A DNA stretch of 58,579 nt from Thecamonas trahens ATCC 50062 (lineage: Eukaryota; Apusozoa; Apusomonadida; Apusomonadidae). The notes under the pieces are model-generated. The model ran no database searches and was not told the origin of the DNA. It was given only the letters and a program-made list of their open reading frames with translations. The stretch spans positions 268,318 to 326,896 of the forward strand of contig NW_013657638.1 of NCBI RefSeq assembly GCF_000142905.1. Direction: 5' to 3'. Made by a program: the position numbers and the translations under genes. Positions 37,343 through 47,156 of the stretch are shown here, piece by piece; positions within the stretch are counted from its first letter, which is position 1; each line of letters starts with the position of its first letter.

Positions 37343-38644
37343 CTACAGGTGACCAGGCGTGGCCGTGACCCGGCGCAGTTCGTCGTTGATCAAGGTCAGC
37401 CGAATTACCTTGTCACGCAGCTGTGAGTTGTCGGTCCGCAACGAGGCAACAAGGGCGCCGAGGTCGCCTTGGCGCGCATCACGGGCGGCAGCTGCCGCAG
37501 CCTCGAGCATCTTGACCCGTTTCGCGAGGGCATCTGCTTTGGCCTCGGCGTCGCGGGCGGCGGCGACGGCGACGGCCTTGGCCTCGGCCTCGGCGCGGGC
37601 GTCGACGCGGGCGGCTTCGAGCTTGGCGATGAGCTCGTTGGCAGCCGACGTCGACGACGCGCTCGTTGCGCTGAGATCGGCGGCCTCGGCCTCGTGTGCG
37701 GCGATGCGCGAGGTGGCGGCCGAGAGGCGGGCCTCGAGCTCGCGCTTGCCCGCCTCGAGCATGGCGTTGGCCTCGGCAAGCGAGCGGCGGGCGGCGCGGG
37801 CGGCGCCCAGCTGAGCTTCCTGCTCCTGCAGCTCCTGTAGCAGCTTGCTTGCCTTGGCTGCAGTCACGCCATGGGAATCTTGCTCGCGAGCGAGTGCACT
37901 GGCGTGCTCCGCAGCGCGAGCCTGCGCGGCCTCGGCCGCAGCCAATGCGGCGTCGAGGCGTGCCTGCAGCACTGCGCAGTCGTGCCCTAGGCTACACGCG
38001 CTGTCCGATATCAGTACGGCCTGCGCCGCGTGCTCCCGCGTCTCGGCCTCGAGACCAGCCATCCGTACGTGCTGCTCGTCAAAGGCAGATCGCACAGCTG
38101 CAAGCTCGGCCTCGGCGCGTGCAGCGCGGACCTTGGCTTCGACCAGCGCCTCGTCGCGCTGTGAGAGCTCATCAGCCCGGCGCAGCGCAGCCTTGCTCGC
38201 CTCGCGGCGCGCACTCTCCAGCTCGTCCAGAGCCGCGTAGTACTTGGCCTCAAATGCGTCACGAAAGGGTGCATTACCCCGCGACATGGCAGTGGACGTT
38301 ATCTGCTCAGCCGCCGGTTGTTGCGGCTCCGGCTCCGTCTTCGGCTCCGGCGCCGGCGCCGACTCGCCCAGCTCTGCCAAAGACAATCTCCCAGAGCGTG
38401 ACGACGGCGAGGCTGCCCGGCACGACTGCAAGCACGAGTCGCAAACAGCCGGGACTGGCACAGGTGCTGGAGCTGCAGGCAGTGCTCGGCGCGAGCGTGT
38501 TGGCTCGAACTGCAATGTCGTGGTCAGTTGCCGCGGCTGCGAGCGTGAGCGCAGCAGTGAGCCAGAGCTTGGCCCACGCCGCCGCAATTGAGATTGCTTC
38601 CGAAGCTCGGCCTCCAAGCGGGCCCGTTCTGGCTCGAGGTCCAT
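37343..38644 (-). CDS. Coiled-coil protein of unknown function
   Basis: 433 aa from ATG 38644 (MDLEPERARLEAEL). The first 150 residues are low complexity with a CDSCLQSC cysteine cluster and Pro/Glu repeats. Residues about 160-430 form an almost uninterrupted Ala/Glu/Arg-rich coiled coil (for example LDELESARREASKAALRRA). It ends with a conserved-looking DKVIRLTLINDELRRV. No family is recognised; such proteins are often centrosomal, cytoskeletal or Golgi structural elements. An internal ATG at MSRGNAPF is a weaker start. Confidence 0.6.
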   Translation of the reverse strand: MDLEPERARLEAELRKQSQLRRRGPSSGSLLRSRSQPRQLTTTLQFEPTRSRRALPAAPAPVPVPAVCDSCLQSCRAASPSSRSGRLSLAELGESAPAPEPKTEPEPQQPAAEQITSTAMSRGNAPFRDAFEAKYYAALDELESARREASKAALRRADELSQRDEALVEAKVRAARAEAELAAVRSAFDEQHVRMAGLEAETREHAAQAVLISDSACSLGHDCAVLQARLDAALAAAEAAQARAAEHASALAREQDSHGVTAAKASKLLQELQEQEAQLGAARAARRSLAEANAMLEAGKRELEARLSAATSRIAAHEAEAADLSATSASSTSAANELIAKLEAARVDARAEAEAKAVAVAAARDAEAKADALAKRVKMLEAAAAAARDARQGDLGALVASLRTDNSQLRDKVIRLTLINDELRRVTATPGHL

Positions 38645-39188
38645 GGCCTTTCCAGCGCCAGTGCAGACGGAGTAGCCGAGGAAGGAGTATGGAGGGAGGT
38701 GGCCTGGCGGTGGCAGTGGCGGCGTGGCAGGCGAGCGGCATTCGGGCGTTGGCGCGTGCGAGGCGGGAGTTTTGAGCCTTGAGCCAGGAACAAGACGACT
38801 TGGTCCACCACGGGATAAACGTGTGGTTGGTTGATGAGAAGCGCGATGAGTTTGGGTATGATAAAGTTGTGGGTGCGTAATGCGTGTGCTCGCCGCCTGT
38901 GTGATGGGAGCGTGTCGCGGCAGTGACGATCTCGCGCGCGCGAGCAAGTCGTGTCGGACGCCGGCTTCTGAAGTCGAGGGCAAGGGTGAGGAGGAGGAGG
39001 AGGAGGAGGAGGAGAGGAAGGGGAAGAGCGAGGTGAGTGAGAGCAACCACACCTCGCCAGCACATTGAGTGCTTGTTGCAGGGGATAGGAGCAAGCTCGT
39101 ACACACTCTCTCCTCGGTCTGTCTTGCTCGGGGTGACTAGCCAAGGCAAGGCTCGGGCGGAGGCCATCGAGGGAGAGACAAAGGCAAC
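38645..39188. promoter_or_regulatory. Divergent promoter region, coiled coil and SYS1
   Basis: No gene recognised. Contains a GAG-rich run near 38985-39020. Confidence 0.4.
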
Positions 39189-39650
39189 ATGGGCTGGCAA
39201 CCGGCAGTGTTTGATCCATGGCTCATTGTGGCACAGCTTGTGGCGCTCACGGCTGTCTTCTATGTTACAGCTGGAGTTGTGATGATGCTGTTACTCTGGT
39301 GTGTGGCAGCGCCGCCGACACTACATCTGCTGCTCTCGGCTGATGCCATGGACGTGCGTATCGTTCGTGGTTGGCTCGTCGTCCTCGCCTACCTCGCGGC
39401 TCCTGCGCTCTCTGCGCTCGCCATTCGATGGCTGGTGGGTCGGGCCAAGAAGTGTCTGGACTTTTGCGTCTCGCTCTATCTCTTCCATTTGGCCTTTTGC
39501 TGGGCATCGGGCGGGTGGCCGGCGACGTGGGCGTGGTGGATCGTCAACGTGGCGTCGGCCGTCGGCATGGTCTTCCTCTCGGAGCATCTCTGCATGCAAG
39601 CCGAGCTCCGCGACATTCCGCGGATTGTTGCTGTCGAGCCGGAGCCTTGA
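39189..39650 (+). CDS. SYS1: SYS1 Golgi membrane protein
   Basis: 153 aa with four hydrophobic segments, the usual SYS1 size and topology. Family signatures: FDPWLIVAQLVALTAVFYVT near the N-terminus, KKCLDFCVSLYLFHLAFCW in the middle, TWAWWIVNVASAVGMVFLSE, and the C-terminal EHLCMQAELRDIP (human: EYLCMRTELKEIP). SYS1 recruits the Arf-like GTPase ARFRP1/Arl3p to the trans-Golgi. ATG 39189 begins the family pattern immediately. With COG5 it is a second Golgi-trafficking gene in the window. Confidence 0.9.
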   Translation: MGWQPAVFDPWLIVAQLVALTAVFYVTAGVVMMLLLWCVAAPPTLHLLLSADAMDVRIVRGWLVVLAYLAAPALSALAIRWLVGRAKKCLDFCVSLYLFHLAFCWASGGWPATWAWWIVNVASAVGMVFLSEHLCMQAELRDIPRIVAVEPEP

Positions 39651-39807
39651 TGGCGGCGACCAGAGAGTGCAACGGGCGTCGCCATGGACACAGCGCCCGG
39701 CTGCTCCAATGTGTGCAAGCTGTGGGCACGGCTGTGGATGTATCTGAACACACTGCTATGCTCATCGGTTCGACAATGTTCACTCTGCCGATCGGCGACG
39801 GTGGCTA

Positions 39808-40620
39808 CTACGCCTGATACTCATCCTTGAGGCGGTACTTGTTGCGGTTCTCGCCAGTCTCAATGCGGACGCACATCTCTTGCAGGGCACGTGTCAGCTG
39901 AGCACCCGGGACCGAAATGACGCGCTCGATCTCTGCGCGCGAGAGCTGCTTGCGGCCGGCCGGCTGGCGCTCAAAGAGCGTGGAGAGGACGTTAAGCAGC
40001 TGGTCGTGCACCATGCCGACCTTCATCTCGGCCCGGGCCGGCTTGGGTGCGATCTCAGGCGCGCCTGGAAGCTGCGGCGCAGTAACCGACTCTTCAGCAA
40101 AGGTGCCCTTCAGATCCTCCTCGTTAACCGCCTCTGTGTGCGCGTCCTTCCGGGTAGCCTCGGCGAGGCGGGTCTTGAGCAGCTTCTCACGATACGCCCG
40201 GTCCGAGTTGGAGAGCGGAGTGAGAGTTGTCCGCGTTACGACCTTGCCGTCGAGGCGGAGCTTGCGCTTGCGCGGCTGACCAGGCGCAACAGCCGCAAGC
40301 GTCTCCTCGCGGAAGACCTGGGCAGTGATGTTAGAGCGGCCCGGTCGGAGTCTAAAGGTCATGCCCGAAGTGTCGACGTGGAACTCGGACGTTCTCCGCC
40401 CAGCCTTGGGATCTGCCGGCATGACCGTCGCCGTACCCAGCGAGTCTCTGTTTGCCTTTGTCCTCCACTCGGCCAAAATGGCTGTCGGCACCTTGACCAG
40501 CCACACCTCGTCGTCACCATGCTCGCTCTCCACCTCGATGCGCTCCACGGGGAACTCGGTCCGTGGCTCGGCCTTGCGCTTCCGCGCAAGCATCTTGAGC
40601 AAGTTCTCCTCTTCCGCCAT
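39808..40620 (-). CDS. GTF2F2: TFIIF beta subunit (RAP30)
   Basis: 270 aa. N-terminal dimerisation part with EVWLVKVPTAILAEWRTKAN, the WLVKVP block of TFIIF-beta. The middle has FRLRPGRSNITAQVF and RKRKLRLDGKVVTRTTLTP (family: basic linker and triple-barrel strands). C-terminal winged helix: HDQLLNVLSTLFERQPAGRK, LTRALQEMCVRIET and NRNKYRLKDEYQA (human: ...WELKPEYRHY). TFIIF escorts RNA polymerase II into the pre-initiation complex. The length is near human RAP30 (249 aa). Divergent from the LSM11-like gene with 338 bp between starts. Confidence 0.85.
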   Translation of the reverse strand: MAEEENLLKMLARKRKAEPRTEFPVERIEVESEHGDDEVWLVKVPTAILAEWRTKANRDSLGTATVMPADPKAGRRTSEFHVDTSGMTFRLRPGRSNITAQVFREETLAAVAPGQPRKRKLRLDGKVVTRTTLTPLSNSDRAYREKLLKTRLAEATRKDAHTEAVNEEDLKGTFAEESVTAPQLPGAPEIAPKPARAEMKVGMVHDQLLNVLSTLFERQPAGRKQLSRAEIERVISVPGAQLTRALQEMCVRIETGENRNKYRLKDEYQA

Positions 40621-40958
40621 CTTTGCCCAGTTCCTGTGTCAAGTGGTGCCGAGTGAGGTGTGTATGTATGTATGTATGTAAGTATGTAAGTATGTGTGTG
40701 TGTGCGTGAGTGTGTGCGTGTCTGTGTGGCGGCAGTGCGACTCGGTCACACCCGGCCGCACTGTCGCGGTGTGGTGGAGGGGAACGATGTTTATCATAGA
40801 GGGCAACGATTAATCGAGTCTGCGGGCATGTGCTGGGCGGCGTTATTGATCGATGTCCATCGACTACACTAATTAATCGATGTCCATCGATTACACTGCA
40901 CTACGATTATTGTCCCAACAACTTTATCGTTTTCGCCCGCAGCCGCTGCCATACACCC
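40621..40958. promoter_or_regulatory. Divergent promoter with duplicated palindrome
   Basis: Two copies of the perfect inverted repeat TCGATG-TC-CATCGA at 40850-40863 and 40877-40890, 27 bp apart, each followed by a TACACT-type block. GTAT and GT repeats lie at 40662-40720. It sits between TFIIF-beta and the LSM11-like gene. Candidate transcription-factor sites. Confidence 0.5.
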
Positions 40959-41660
40959 ATGCTCACGTCTGTAGCCATGGAGGTGGCCATGGAGGATAGC
41001 GGGAGAAGTGAAGCAGGAGAGTCAAGCCAGGACGTGCTTAATGGTTTGTCGGTGGCGTTTGACGCGCGTGCGGCACTCGCGGCTCCGCGGTCTGCGGTGA
41101 CCATGCCGTTCCCTCGAGCGCTGGCGCGAGACAACATCGCTGCTTGCCGGAGGCTTGTCCCACCTGAGCTGATCAAGGCAAAGGCCAAGCGAGGCGAGAG
41201 CAAGAGATCGGGCAAAGGCCATCTGGCGACCGCATCGTGGACAGAAACCGTCATCAGAAGGTCCAAGAACGCTCGAGCAAATGCAGGTCGTCGCAGAGCC
41301 ACGGCGGCCGAGCGTGAAGCTCGTGTGGCAGCTCTGCGCGCCCATCGGCCACCGATGGCTGATCTCATTGCCGGAACTCACCCGCCGGGCCCGCTCGACG
41401 CGCTCGTCGCTGCCTACGAGGCGGGCGCCTGCGTCCGGGTCGGCATTCGCGCGCTGAGCGCGATGCGCGGGACCTGGGTCGGCACCCTCGTTGCCTTTGA
41501 CAAACATCTTAATCTGGTCCTTGCTCGCGCCACCGAGAGCTACCGTCTGTCTGCTGATGCGCCTGACACCGCTCTCCGCACTCGCTATCTCCCGCAAGTC
41601 TTTGTACGTGGCGCATCGGTCGTGTATGTCTCACTCGCACCGACCGAGCCGCGTACGTGA
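40959..41660 (+). CDS. Sm-like protein, LSM11-type
   Basis: 233 aa. The N-terminal 140 residues are basic and Ala-rich. Sm fold follows: Sm1 motif in CVRVGIRALSAMRGTWVGTL and VAFDKHLNLVLARATE, then a short insert, then Sm2 motif VFVRGASVVYVSLAP. The preceding PPGPLDALVAAYEAGA helix and the FDKHLNLVL block are most like LSM11, the U7 snRNP Sm protein used in histone pre-mRNA 3' processing; LSM11 also has a long basic N-terminus. Other Sm/LSM proteins cannot be excluded. Start 40959 is the likely first ATG after the promoter palindromes; 40977 is an alternative. Confidence 0.6.
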   Translation: MLTSVAMEVAMEDSGRSEAGESSQDVLNGLSVAFDARAALAAPRSAVTMPFPRALARDNIAACRRLVPPELIKAKAKRGESKRSGKGHLATASWTETVIRRSKNARANAGRRRATAAEREARVAALRAHRPPMADLIAGTHPPGPLDALVAAYEAGACVRVGIRALSAMRGTWVGTLVAFDKHLNLVLARATESYRLSADAPDTALRTRYLPQVFVRGASVVYVSLAPTEPRT

Positions 41661-41743
41661 TGCGCTCGTGTTGCGACGTGCGTGCTCACGCGCGGCGCTC
41701 ACGCCCATGTCTCTCTGTGTGTGCGAGCGCTCATTCTCTTTCA

Positions 41744-43243
41744 CTAGCTCGAGTCAGACGTCGCCACAACCTTGGTCTTGTCAAATACAGCAGCATACTC
41801 GGAGAGCTGCGGTCGGCTCGAGTCGGACGAGGCGGTCGCATAGCCGGCGCCAGTCTCGCTCGTTTCCGAGCCGCGGCCGGAGCGCTTGCGCCGGCGACGG
41901 ACCTTGGTGCGGACCTTGCGGCGGCGGCGCTTGCGGCGCTTGCTCGAGCCGGATTCGTCGGTCGTCGACGGCTTGGGCACCGTCTGGCGCTCGACGGCAA
42001 AGATGATGTCGTCGTTCGAGTTGAAAAAGGCGACAACCTCGGCGCCCGGCTTGCGGTCGACAGGCTCATAACCGACAGCCGTCTCGTACTTGAGGCCGAG
42101 CCGCCCGATCTTCTCCAGCACGTGTCGGGCTTTCTCACTCGTCATGACCTCACCGGTTGTCACGTCTGCGCCGGCCTTGATCAGCACCTTGCGCGTTGTC
42201 CGCGACAGCGGGATCTCATTGATCGGATCCGACCCGTCGTCGGGCATGGCCTTGGTAATCGCCAGAAAGTAGTCGAGTGCGCCCTTGATCTTGGGCGAGC
42301 AAAACATAGAGACGGCCTCGTCGACGGTCAGCAGTGCGTCGTCGTCGCCGATGGCGTCTGTGAACAGCTTCAGAAGCGCCTTGGTGATGTTCTCCTTCCG
42401 CGTCTCGCTTAGGTTCAGCTCCAGATCGCTCCGCGCAAACGGCATGCCCGGCAGCGCCAGCCGCAGTCGCTCCAGCGTCCGCACCACCGAAAACGCAAAG
42501 AGTAGAAGGTGCCGGAACTCAAAGTTGGTCACGTCGGGCTCGAAAAATTTGAGCGCCTTCTCTACCTTGCGTCGCCGACCCTTGATCGCCACCAGCGCCA
42601 CATACACCGAGAACTCCTTGTACACCAGCCGGTCGTTGACGTCGGCAAACGCATCAAACGTGATGTCGAGCATGTGCTCCAGCGGTACGTGCCCGTCGCG
42701 TCCAAGCGACGACTCGGTCCCCTCACTTGACGACGACCACACCCCAGACGCCGTCATCGAGCTGCTCGACGCCTCCTCTTCCTCCTCGTCCAAGCCCGAG
42801 TCCGAGTCCGAGCCCGAGTCTGACGACTCGATCGGACCGGATGAGATGCTCGAGTTGAAGACTGTGACTCGATGCTTGTTCTTGCCCTTGCCCTTGCCCT
42901 TGCCCTTGCCCTTGCCCTTGCTCTTACCCTTGCCCTTCTTCGGTGGCCCCGAGCTCTCCGATCCGCTTGATGTAATGCGCGGATGGGCCTTGGCCCACTT
43001 TGCTGCCCGCTTCTCGGCCGCCTTGCGAACCTTCTTTGGCCTCCGATCCGAAATGCCGACCTTGTCGAGCGCTACCTTGTTCCACGAGCGCCGCGAGACG
43101 ACGCCAGCAGAGCGACGTGCAGCAGGACGGAGGAACTTCTTGAGCAAAATCAATTGGCTCCGAGTGAACAAGCCATCCTTGCCCAGCGCTTTGAGCTTCC
43201 TCTTGCTTTGTGGCTCCCAGAGTCCTGACACAGTTGTGCCCAT
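41744..43243 (-). CDS. Predicted N-myristoylated protein with degenerate EF-hands
   Basis: 499 aa. Starts MGTTVSGLW, matching the N-myristoylation consensus (Gly2, Ser6). Residues about 95-120 hold a Gly-Lys dipeptide run (GKGKGKGKGKGK), then acidic Ser-rich sequence. Residues about 190-360 resemble the helical core of neuronal-calcium-sensor/calcineurin-B-like EF-hand proteins (RLVYKEFSVYVALVAIKG, KVEKALKFFEPD, DDDALLTVDEAVSMF), but the loops lack most calcium ligands. A C-terminal domain (AEVVAFFNSNDDIIFAVE) and a strongly basic KRRKRRRRKVRTKVRRRRK stretch follow. The membrane tether plus polybasic patches suggest lipid binding. No orthologue recognised. Confidence 0.55.
   Translation of the reverse strand: MGTTVSGLWEPQSKRKLKALGKDGLFTRSQLILLKKFLRPAARRSAGVVSRRSWNKVALDKVGISDRRPKKVRKAAEKRAAKWAKAHPRITSSGSESSGPPKKGKGKSKGKGKGKGKGKGKNKHRVTVFNSSISSGPIESSDSGSDSDSGLDEEEEEASSSSMTASGVWSSSSEGTESSLGRDGHVPLEHMLDITFDAFADVNDRLVYKEFSVYVALVAIKGRRRKVEKALKFFEPDVTNFEFRHLLLFAFSVVRTLERLRLALPGMPFARSDLELNLSETRKENITKALLKLFTDAIGDDDALLTVDEAVSMFCSPKIKGALDYFLAITKAMPDDGSDPINEIPLSRTTRKVLIKAGADVTTGEVMTSEKARHVLEKIGRLGLKYETAVGYEPVDRKPGAEVVAFFNSNDDIIFAVERQTVPKPSTTDESGSSKRRKRRRRKVRTKVRRRRKRSGRGSETSETGAGYATASSDSSRPQLSEYAAVFDKTKVVATSDSS
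42876..42945. repeat. GCCCTT hexanucleotide repeat (coding)
   Basis: About nine units of cccttg within the minus-strand gene at 41744-43243, encoding alternating Lys and Gly. Confidence 0.9.
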
Positions 43244-44014
43244 TGTCGGTCAAAGATGCGGCCGTCGCGCGTGTGTGTCTCGCCGTGTCGAGGTCGCACG
43301 GGCCGGTGCAGCAGAAGTACCGTTGTCAAATTGACCAAGAAATCACCGCAGCTCCCGACTACGTGTTCTCTGTGCAAAGGAGCGTGTGTGTAGCGCCGGT
43401 GGCGTGATGTGGTGGTGTTGGTGCGTGTGCGTAAGTGGAGTCTGCCCCGCTGTGCAACGTCCAGTTGGCCTTGACCGACGGGCTGCGGCTGAGCGCGCCC
43501 GAATGTCCCCGCGAATGAAGCGACGACCGTTGAGGAGTGAATTTGGGTGGAAACGGAGATACAATTTTTAGTTAATAGTACACTCTGTGACACCACTGCT
43601 TTCCTTCCGATCTCTCCTACCTCTCCATCCATCACAACAACCTTTCATACCTTCATTCACCCCCCAACCAGCTAACGCTACTCCGCACGCCATCCTGAGT
43701 CAACCTCTAGCATCTCCTCGCCTTTGTCCATCCATCTTGACAGACAGAGCTAGTCCCGCCAAAAAAACTTTATTCACCCACCCACCCACCCCCCACCCGC
43801 CCCATATTTTACGCGCCAAAACGCGGCCACTCCACCCGACCCACCGACCGACCGAACCACCCGACGACGACCACGTTGCCGACGACCACAAGCGGAAGAC
43901 AACCCAACGGCAGCCAGCCACTCGTCCACCCCACCCCCACCCCACCCCCACCACCGCCGCCCTACCCATCATCCTCATACTCTTCTGTCTGGTTGACTGG
44001 CTCTGTGGCAAAGC
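43244..44014. other. Divergent intergenic region before TMEM231
   Basis: 770 bp without a recognisable gene. The right half is C/A-rich with CCCA-type repeats (43780-43970) and is probably the TMEM231 promoter and 5' UTR. Confidence 0.5.
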
Positions 44015-44959
44015 ATGACTGTTGTCCACCAACGCGCGCTCCTGGAGCGGTACCATGCTCCGTCTCTGTCGACACCGTCGCTGACTAACTTGATCACCCT
44101 CATCCTCGCCATTGTCATCACGCTGCTGTTCTGTTGGAACACTTCAAACTTTTGGGTTTGGCGGCAGACATACTACGAGCAGCCAAAGGTGGCGTACACA
44201 AAGGCTGCTGTTCTCGAGCTCGCCGGCACGTCGTCGTCATCCTTTCTCCGCTATCGGTACTCGACCATTCCGGCGTACAATGCACTGGTGCCGCAGGCTA
44301 TGCGACTTGCTCCGCAATTGGCTGTTCGGGAGACCGACTCGAATGGTGATGGCTATCCGGATGCGTTTGATGTTCAGCTCAGCGCTCGGCTTCCTGCATC
44401 GGGTGCGTCGGCGACTCACTTTAACGCCGCGCTTGTCTTCTCGCTCTACCTTGACCAGCGGATCCGGCTCTCGTCGTCAGCGCTGATGGTGCTCTCGTTG
44501 CCGGTTCCTGCCGGAGCGTCCAAGATCACCACCGTGGGCGACTTGGTGCTGGATCCGATGCGCGAGCTGCCGATGGACGGCGCGACGATGACGGGGTACG
44601 GCGCGTCGCCTATCGACGCGGGCGGGCTCCGCGGCGACGATGACCTCGCCTTTTCGTCGTTCACCTCGGCGTACTACGCGCGCAACGTGACGGCGTCGTA
44701 TGTCCTCCGTGCGCCGCCGGTCTACGAGATCGGCTCCGGGCCGGGCGTCGAGCTCCACGCCACAGTCAACGTTCCCATGGCCTCGCTCGAGTACAAGCCC
44801 GGCGTGTGGGAGTCGATCAAGTTTGCGCTTGTCCAGCTCGTCGCTATCGGATTCATCATTTTCCTCATCCGCGGCTGCGTCCTCGACTTTCTCTACACCC
44901 GCCACATTCTGGCCGCTCGCGTCGTCCGCGAGACAGCGCCGCACAAGCACTCGTTCTGA
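44015..44959 (+). CDS. TMEM231: TMEM231, ciliary transition-zone membrane protein
   Basis: 314 aa, as in animals (about 316). Two transmembrane segments: residues 24-41 (LITLILAIVITLLFCW) and about 270-288 (VQLVAIGFIIFLIRG). Family blocks: FWVWRQTYYEQPKVAY (human FWLKRSSYEEQPTVRF), YSTIPAYNALVP, ETDSNGDGYPDAFDVQL, YYARNVTASYVL, and YKPGVWESIKFALVQ (human YQPGFWEMVKFAWVQ). TMEM231 is part of the MKS/B9 module that forms the diffusion barrier at the base of the cilium. It shows that the organism builds a compartmentalised flagellum. 38 bp from the convergent coiled-coil gene, itself flagellar-like. Confidence 0.92.
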   Translation: MTVVHQRALLERYHAPSLSTPSLTNLITLILAIVITLLFCWNTSNFWVWRQTYYEQPKVAYTKAAVLELAGTSSSSFLRYRYSTIPAYNALVPQAMRLAPQLAVRETDSNGDGYPDAFDVQLSARLPASGASATHFNAALVFSLYLDQRIRLSSSALMVLSLPVPAGASKITTVGDLVLDPMRELPMDGATMTGYGASPIDAGGLRGDDDLAFSSFTSAYYARNVTASYVLRAPPVYEIGSGPGVELHATVNVPMASLEYKPGVWESIKFALVQLVAIGFIIFLIRGCVLDFLYTRHILAARVVRETAPHKHSF

Positions 44960-44997
44960 GTACGGTAAAAGCACGACGCCGAGCCACCGAGCTCCGC

Positions 44998-47156
44998 CTA
45001 CGACGCGCCTGTGCGCGAGCCAACAACAGGAGGAAGTATGAGGGTGCCCGCTCCGGTCCGGCTGGAGCTCCGACTGGAGGCGCCCGACGGTGCCCGTCGT
45101 GCAGCCGGCCCGGTCCCGGCCTTGCGCAGGAACATCCGCGGGCCACGCTTGGTGAGCGGCAACTGTTGCGCCGGCGCGCCCCACGGCCGGACGTCGCCGA
45201 GGACGGCTCGGCGGTACGCGCGGGCCTCATCGCTCGACGACGCGCCTTTGGAGCCTGTTCCGAGGTGGGTGTCAAAGAGCTGGGTCGGCTCGCTCGCCAC
45301 GGTCTGGGTCGCCACCGTCACGGTCGGCCGGTGCTCGCCGGTGTAGTAGCCTGGTGACGGCGACGGCGTGGCCCAGCGGAAGATCGAGGCCGAGAGTCGG
45401 CCATCCGAGCCGCCGCGGGACGAGCCGCGCGATGCTGCCGATGCCCGGCCGCGCGACGCTGGGCCACTGCTTCCGGCTGAGCCGCGCGAGCCGCGAGCCG
45501 CTTCCGCTGACGCCCCGCGCGCCTGTCCGCTGCTCCCAGTCTTGCTTGCGGACGCCGACTGAGGCATGCCACCGACCACCTGCAGCGCGTTAAGCTGTTT
45601 GAGTAGGTACTCGAGAACGTTCTCCCGTTCAGCCGAGGTGAGCGCGGTGAGCGACGGCGGGAGCGACACAGTGTCGCTGTCCGCACCGGCACCAGAGGGC
45701 GCGTCGTTGGTCGAGTCCTTGCCCCCGCCGCTCCGCAGGTTGGCGAGCGACGACTCGGACCGGCGGAGCTCGGCCGACGCCGCCAGCTCCTTGGTCTCGC
45801 GCTCGAGCGCTAGCTGCTGCTTCACATCCTGGAGGCAGGCCAGGATAAAGCCTGCAGCCTCCTCAAGCATCGATAGAAACGAGTCCTGCTCGCGCTGCAG
45901 CGCCTCGCGGTGCCTCCGCTCGGCAGCAAGGTTCTCCTCGGTTGCGTGCAGCTCGCTCTGGGCGGTGGCAAGCTGGCTCTGCAGCAGAATGACATGTTCT
46001 TGCAGAGCGACAATCTCCGACTCGACCTGGACGTCGACGTCGGCCTCGCGACGCATGCCGTTTTCCAGCTTGCGGATCTTGTCGGCAAGCCGCTTAATGA
46101 CCTTGCGGGCGTTGGTCATCTTCTCGGCGAGCACTTTTTCCGACACAGTCAGCAGCTCTTTTTGCCGGCGCAGGTTGAGCAGCTCGACCATCATCTGCTC
46201 CTTCTCCAGGATGAGGTCCTTGTTGTTCACCGACATGTCTTCGATCATCTTGTTGAGGCGGATGTTCTCCACAATCGTCCGCTTGGTTGTCTCGGCCATG
46301 AGCGAATCAGAGAGACCCTTCATCTGTGCGGTCAGGTGCTTGACCTTGGCGTCGTACCGCGCCTCTAGATCCTTCTGGGCCTTGAGGTGCTGGTAGTCTT
46401 GCTCCTCGTACTTTTTCTGAAACGCCACCTTTTCGGTTGCCCGCTGCTGTTGCAGCGTCGCCAGCTCGTTCTCCAGGTGGTGCTGGACCTCGACAAACTT
46501 CATGGTGGCCTCGATCTTGCGCATCAGCTTTCGGATCTTCTCCTCGGCCTGCCGCATGTCCATCGCCGCCTGATGCTCGAGCTCTTCGACCTTGAGCTCC
46601 AGCTCAGCCACTCGCTGTGCCTTTTCTTCTTTCAGCTGCTCTGCACGGGCAGTCTGAAACTGGATGTGAGAGTCCTTTTCCTCGTGCAGGATCTTCCACG
46701 CCGCCCGATTGGCAGCCGCCGTCTTTTCGATCTCCTCGTTGATTCTCTTCAGCTCTTCGTTCTCATCCTTCAGCGATCCGACCTCCACCGCAGCTGACTC
46801 CAACCTTGTCTCCAAGTCCTTGATTTTCATGGCCCACATGGCCTTCTCCGCCGGGCTCACCATGAACTTGTCCGCATCGCCCACACCGACCTTGCGCCCC
46901 GTTCCTCTGCACGCCCTCATCCGTTCCAGCCATCGATATAGGTCAGTGGACACGCTCACCCACAACCACAAGGTGCACTCCCTGCCCCATCCATGTCATC
47001 CTCCTCGTCCTTGTCCTCTCTGGGCTCGGCGAGCACAACGTACCGTCCGGCTGCCTTTGCCGCCACCGTTGTTGCACCCGCACCACCAAGACGACTACCA
47101 CCGGCATGGTCTCCGTTGTCTTCGGTCTTGGGAGCTGTGTCCATGGGTTTGGACAT
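44998..47156 (-). CDS. CFAP157/BBOF1-like basal-body coiled-coil protein
   Basis: Join (minus) 47156-46960 and 46906-44998, about 701 aa. Residues about 100-470 are coiled coil (MKIKDLETRLESAAVEVGSL). The segment LSDSLMAETTKRTIVENIRL followed by NKMIEDMSVNNKDLILEKEQ resembles CFAP157/BBOF1-type ciliary proteins, where a MAETTKRTI-like motif occurs; this is from memory of the family and should be searched. The C-terminus is Ser/Gly/Ala-rich. Exon 1 (MSKPMDTAPKTEDNGDHAGG...) is acidic. If the 53-nt intron is not real, the first ATG of the main frame is 46920. Its 3' end faces TMEM231. A role at the basal body or axoneme is inferred. Confidence 0.55.
46907..46959 (-). other. Predicted short intron of CFAP157-like gene
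   Basis: Minus strand GTGAGC...GCGTGCAG, 53 nt, with a ccactgac branch-point-like element. It joins frames exactly (SAPCGCG to GTGRKVGVGD). Confidence 0.5.
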
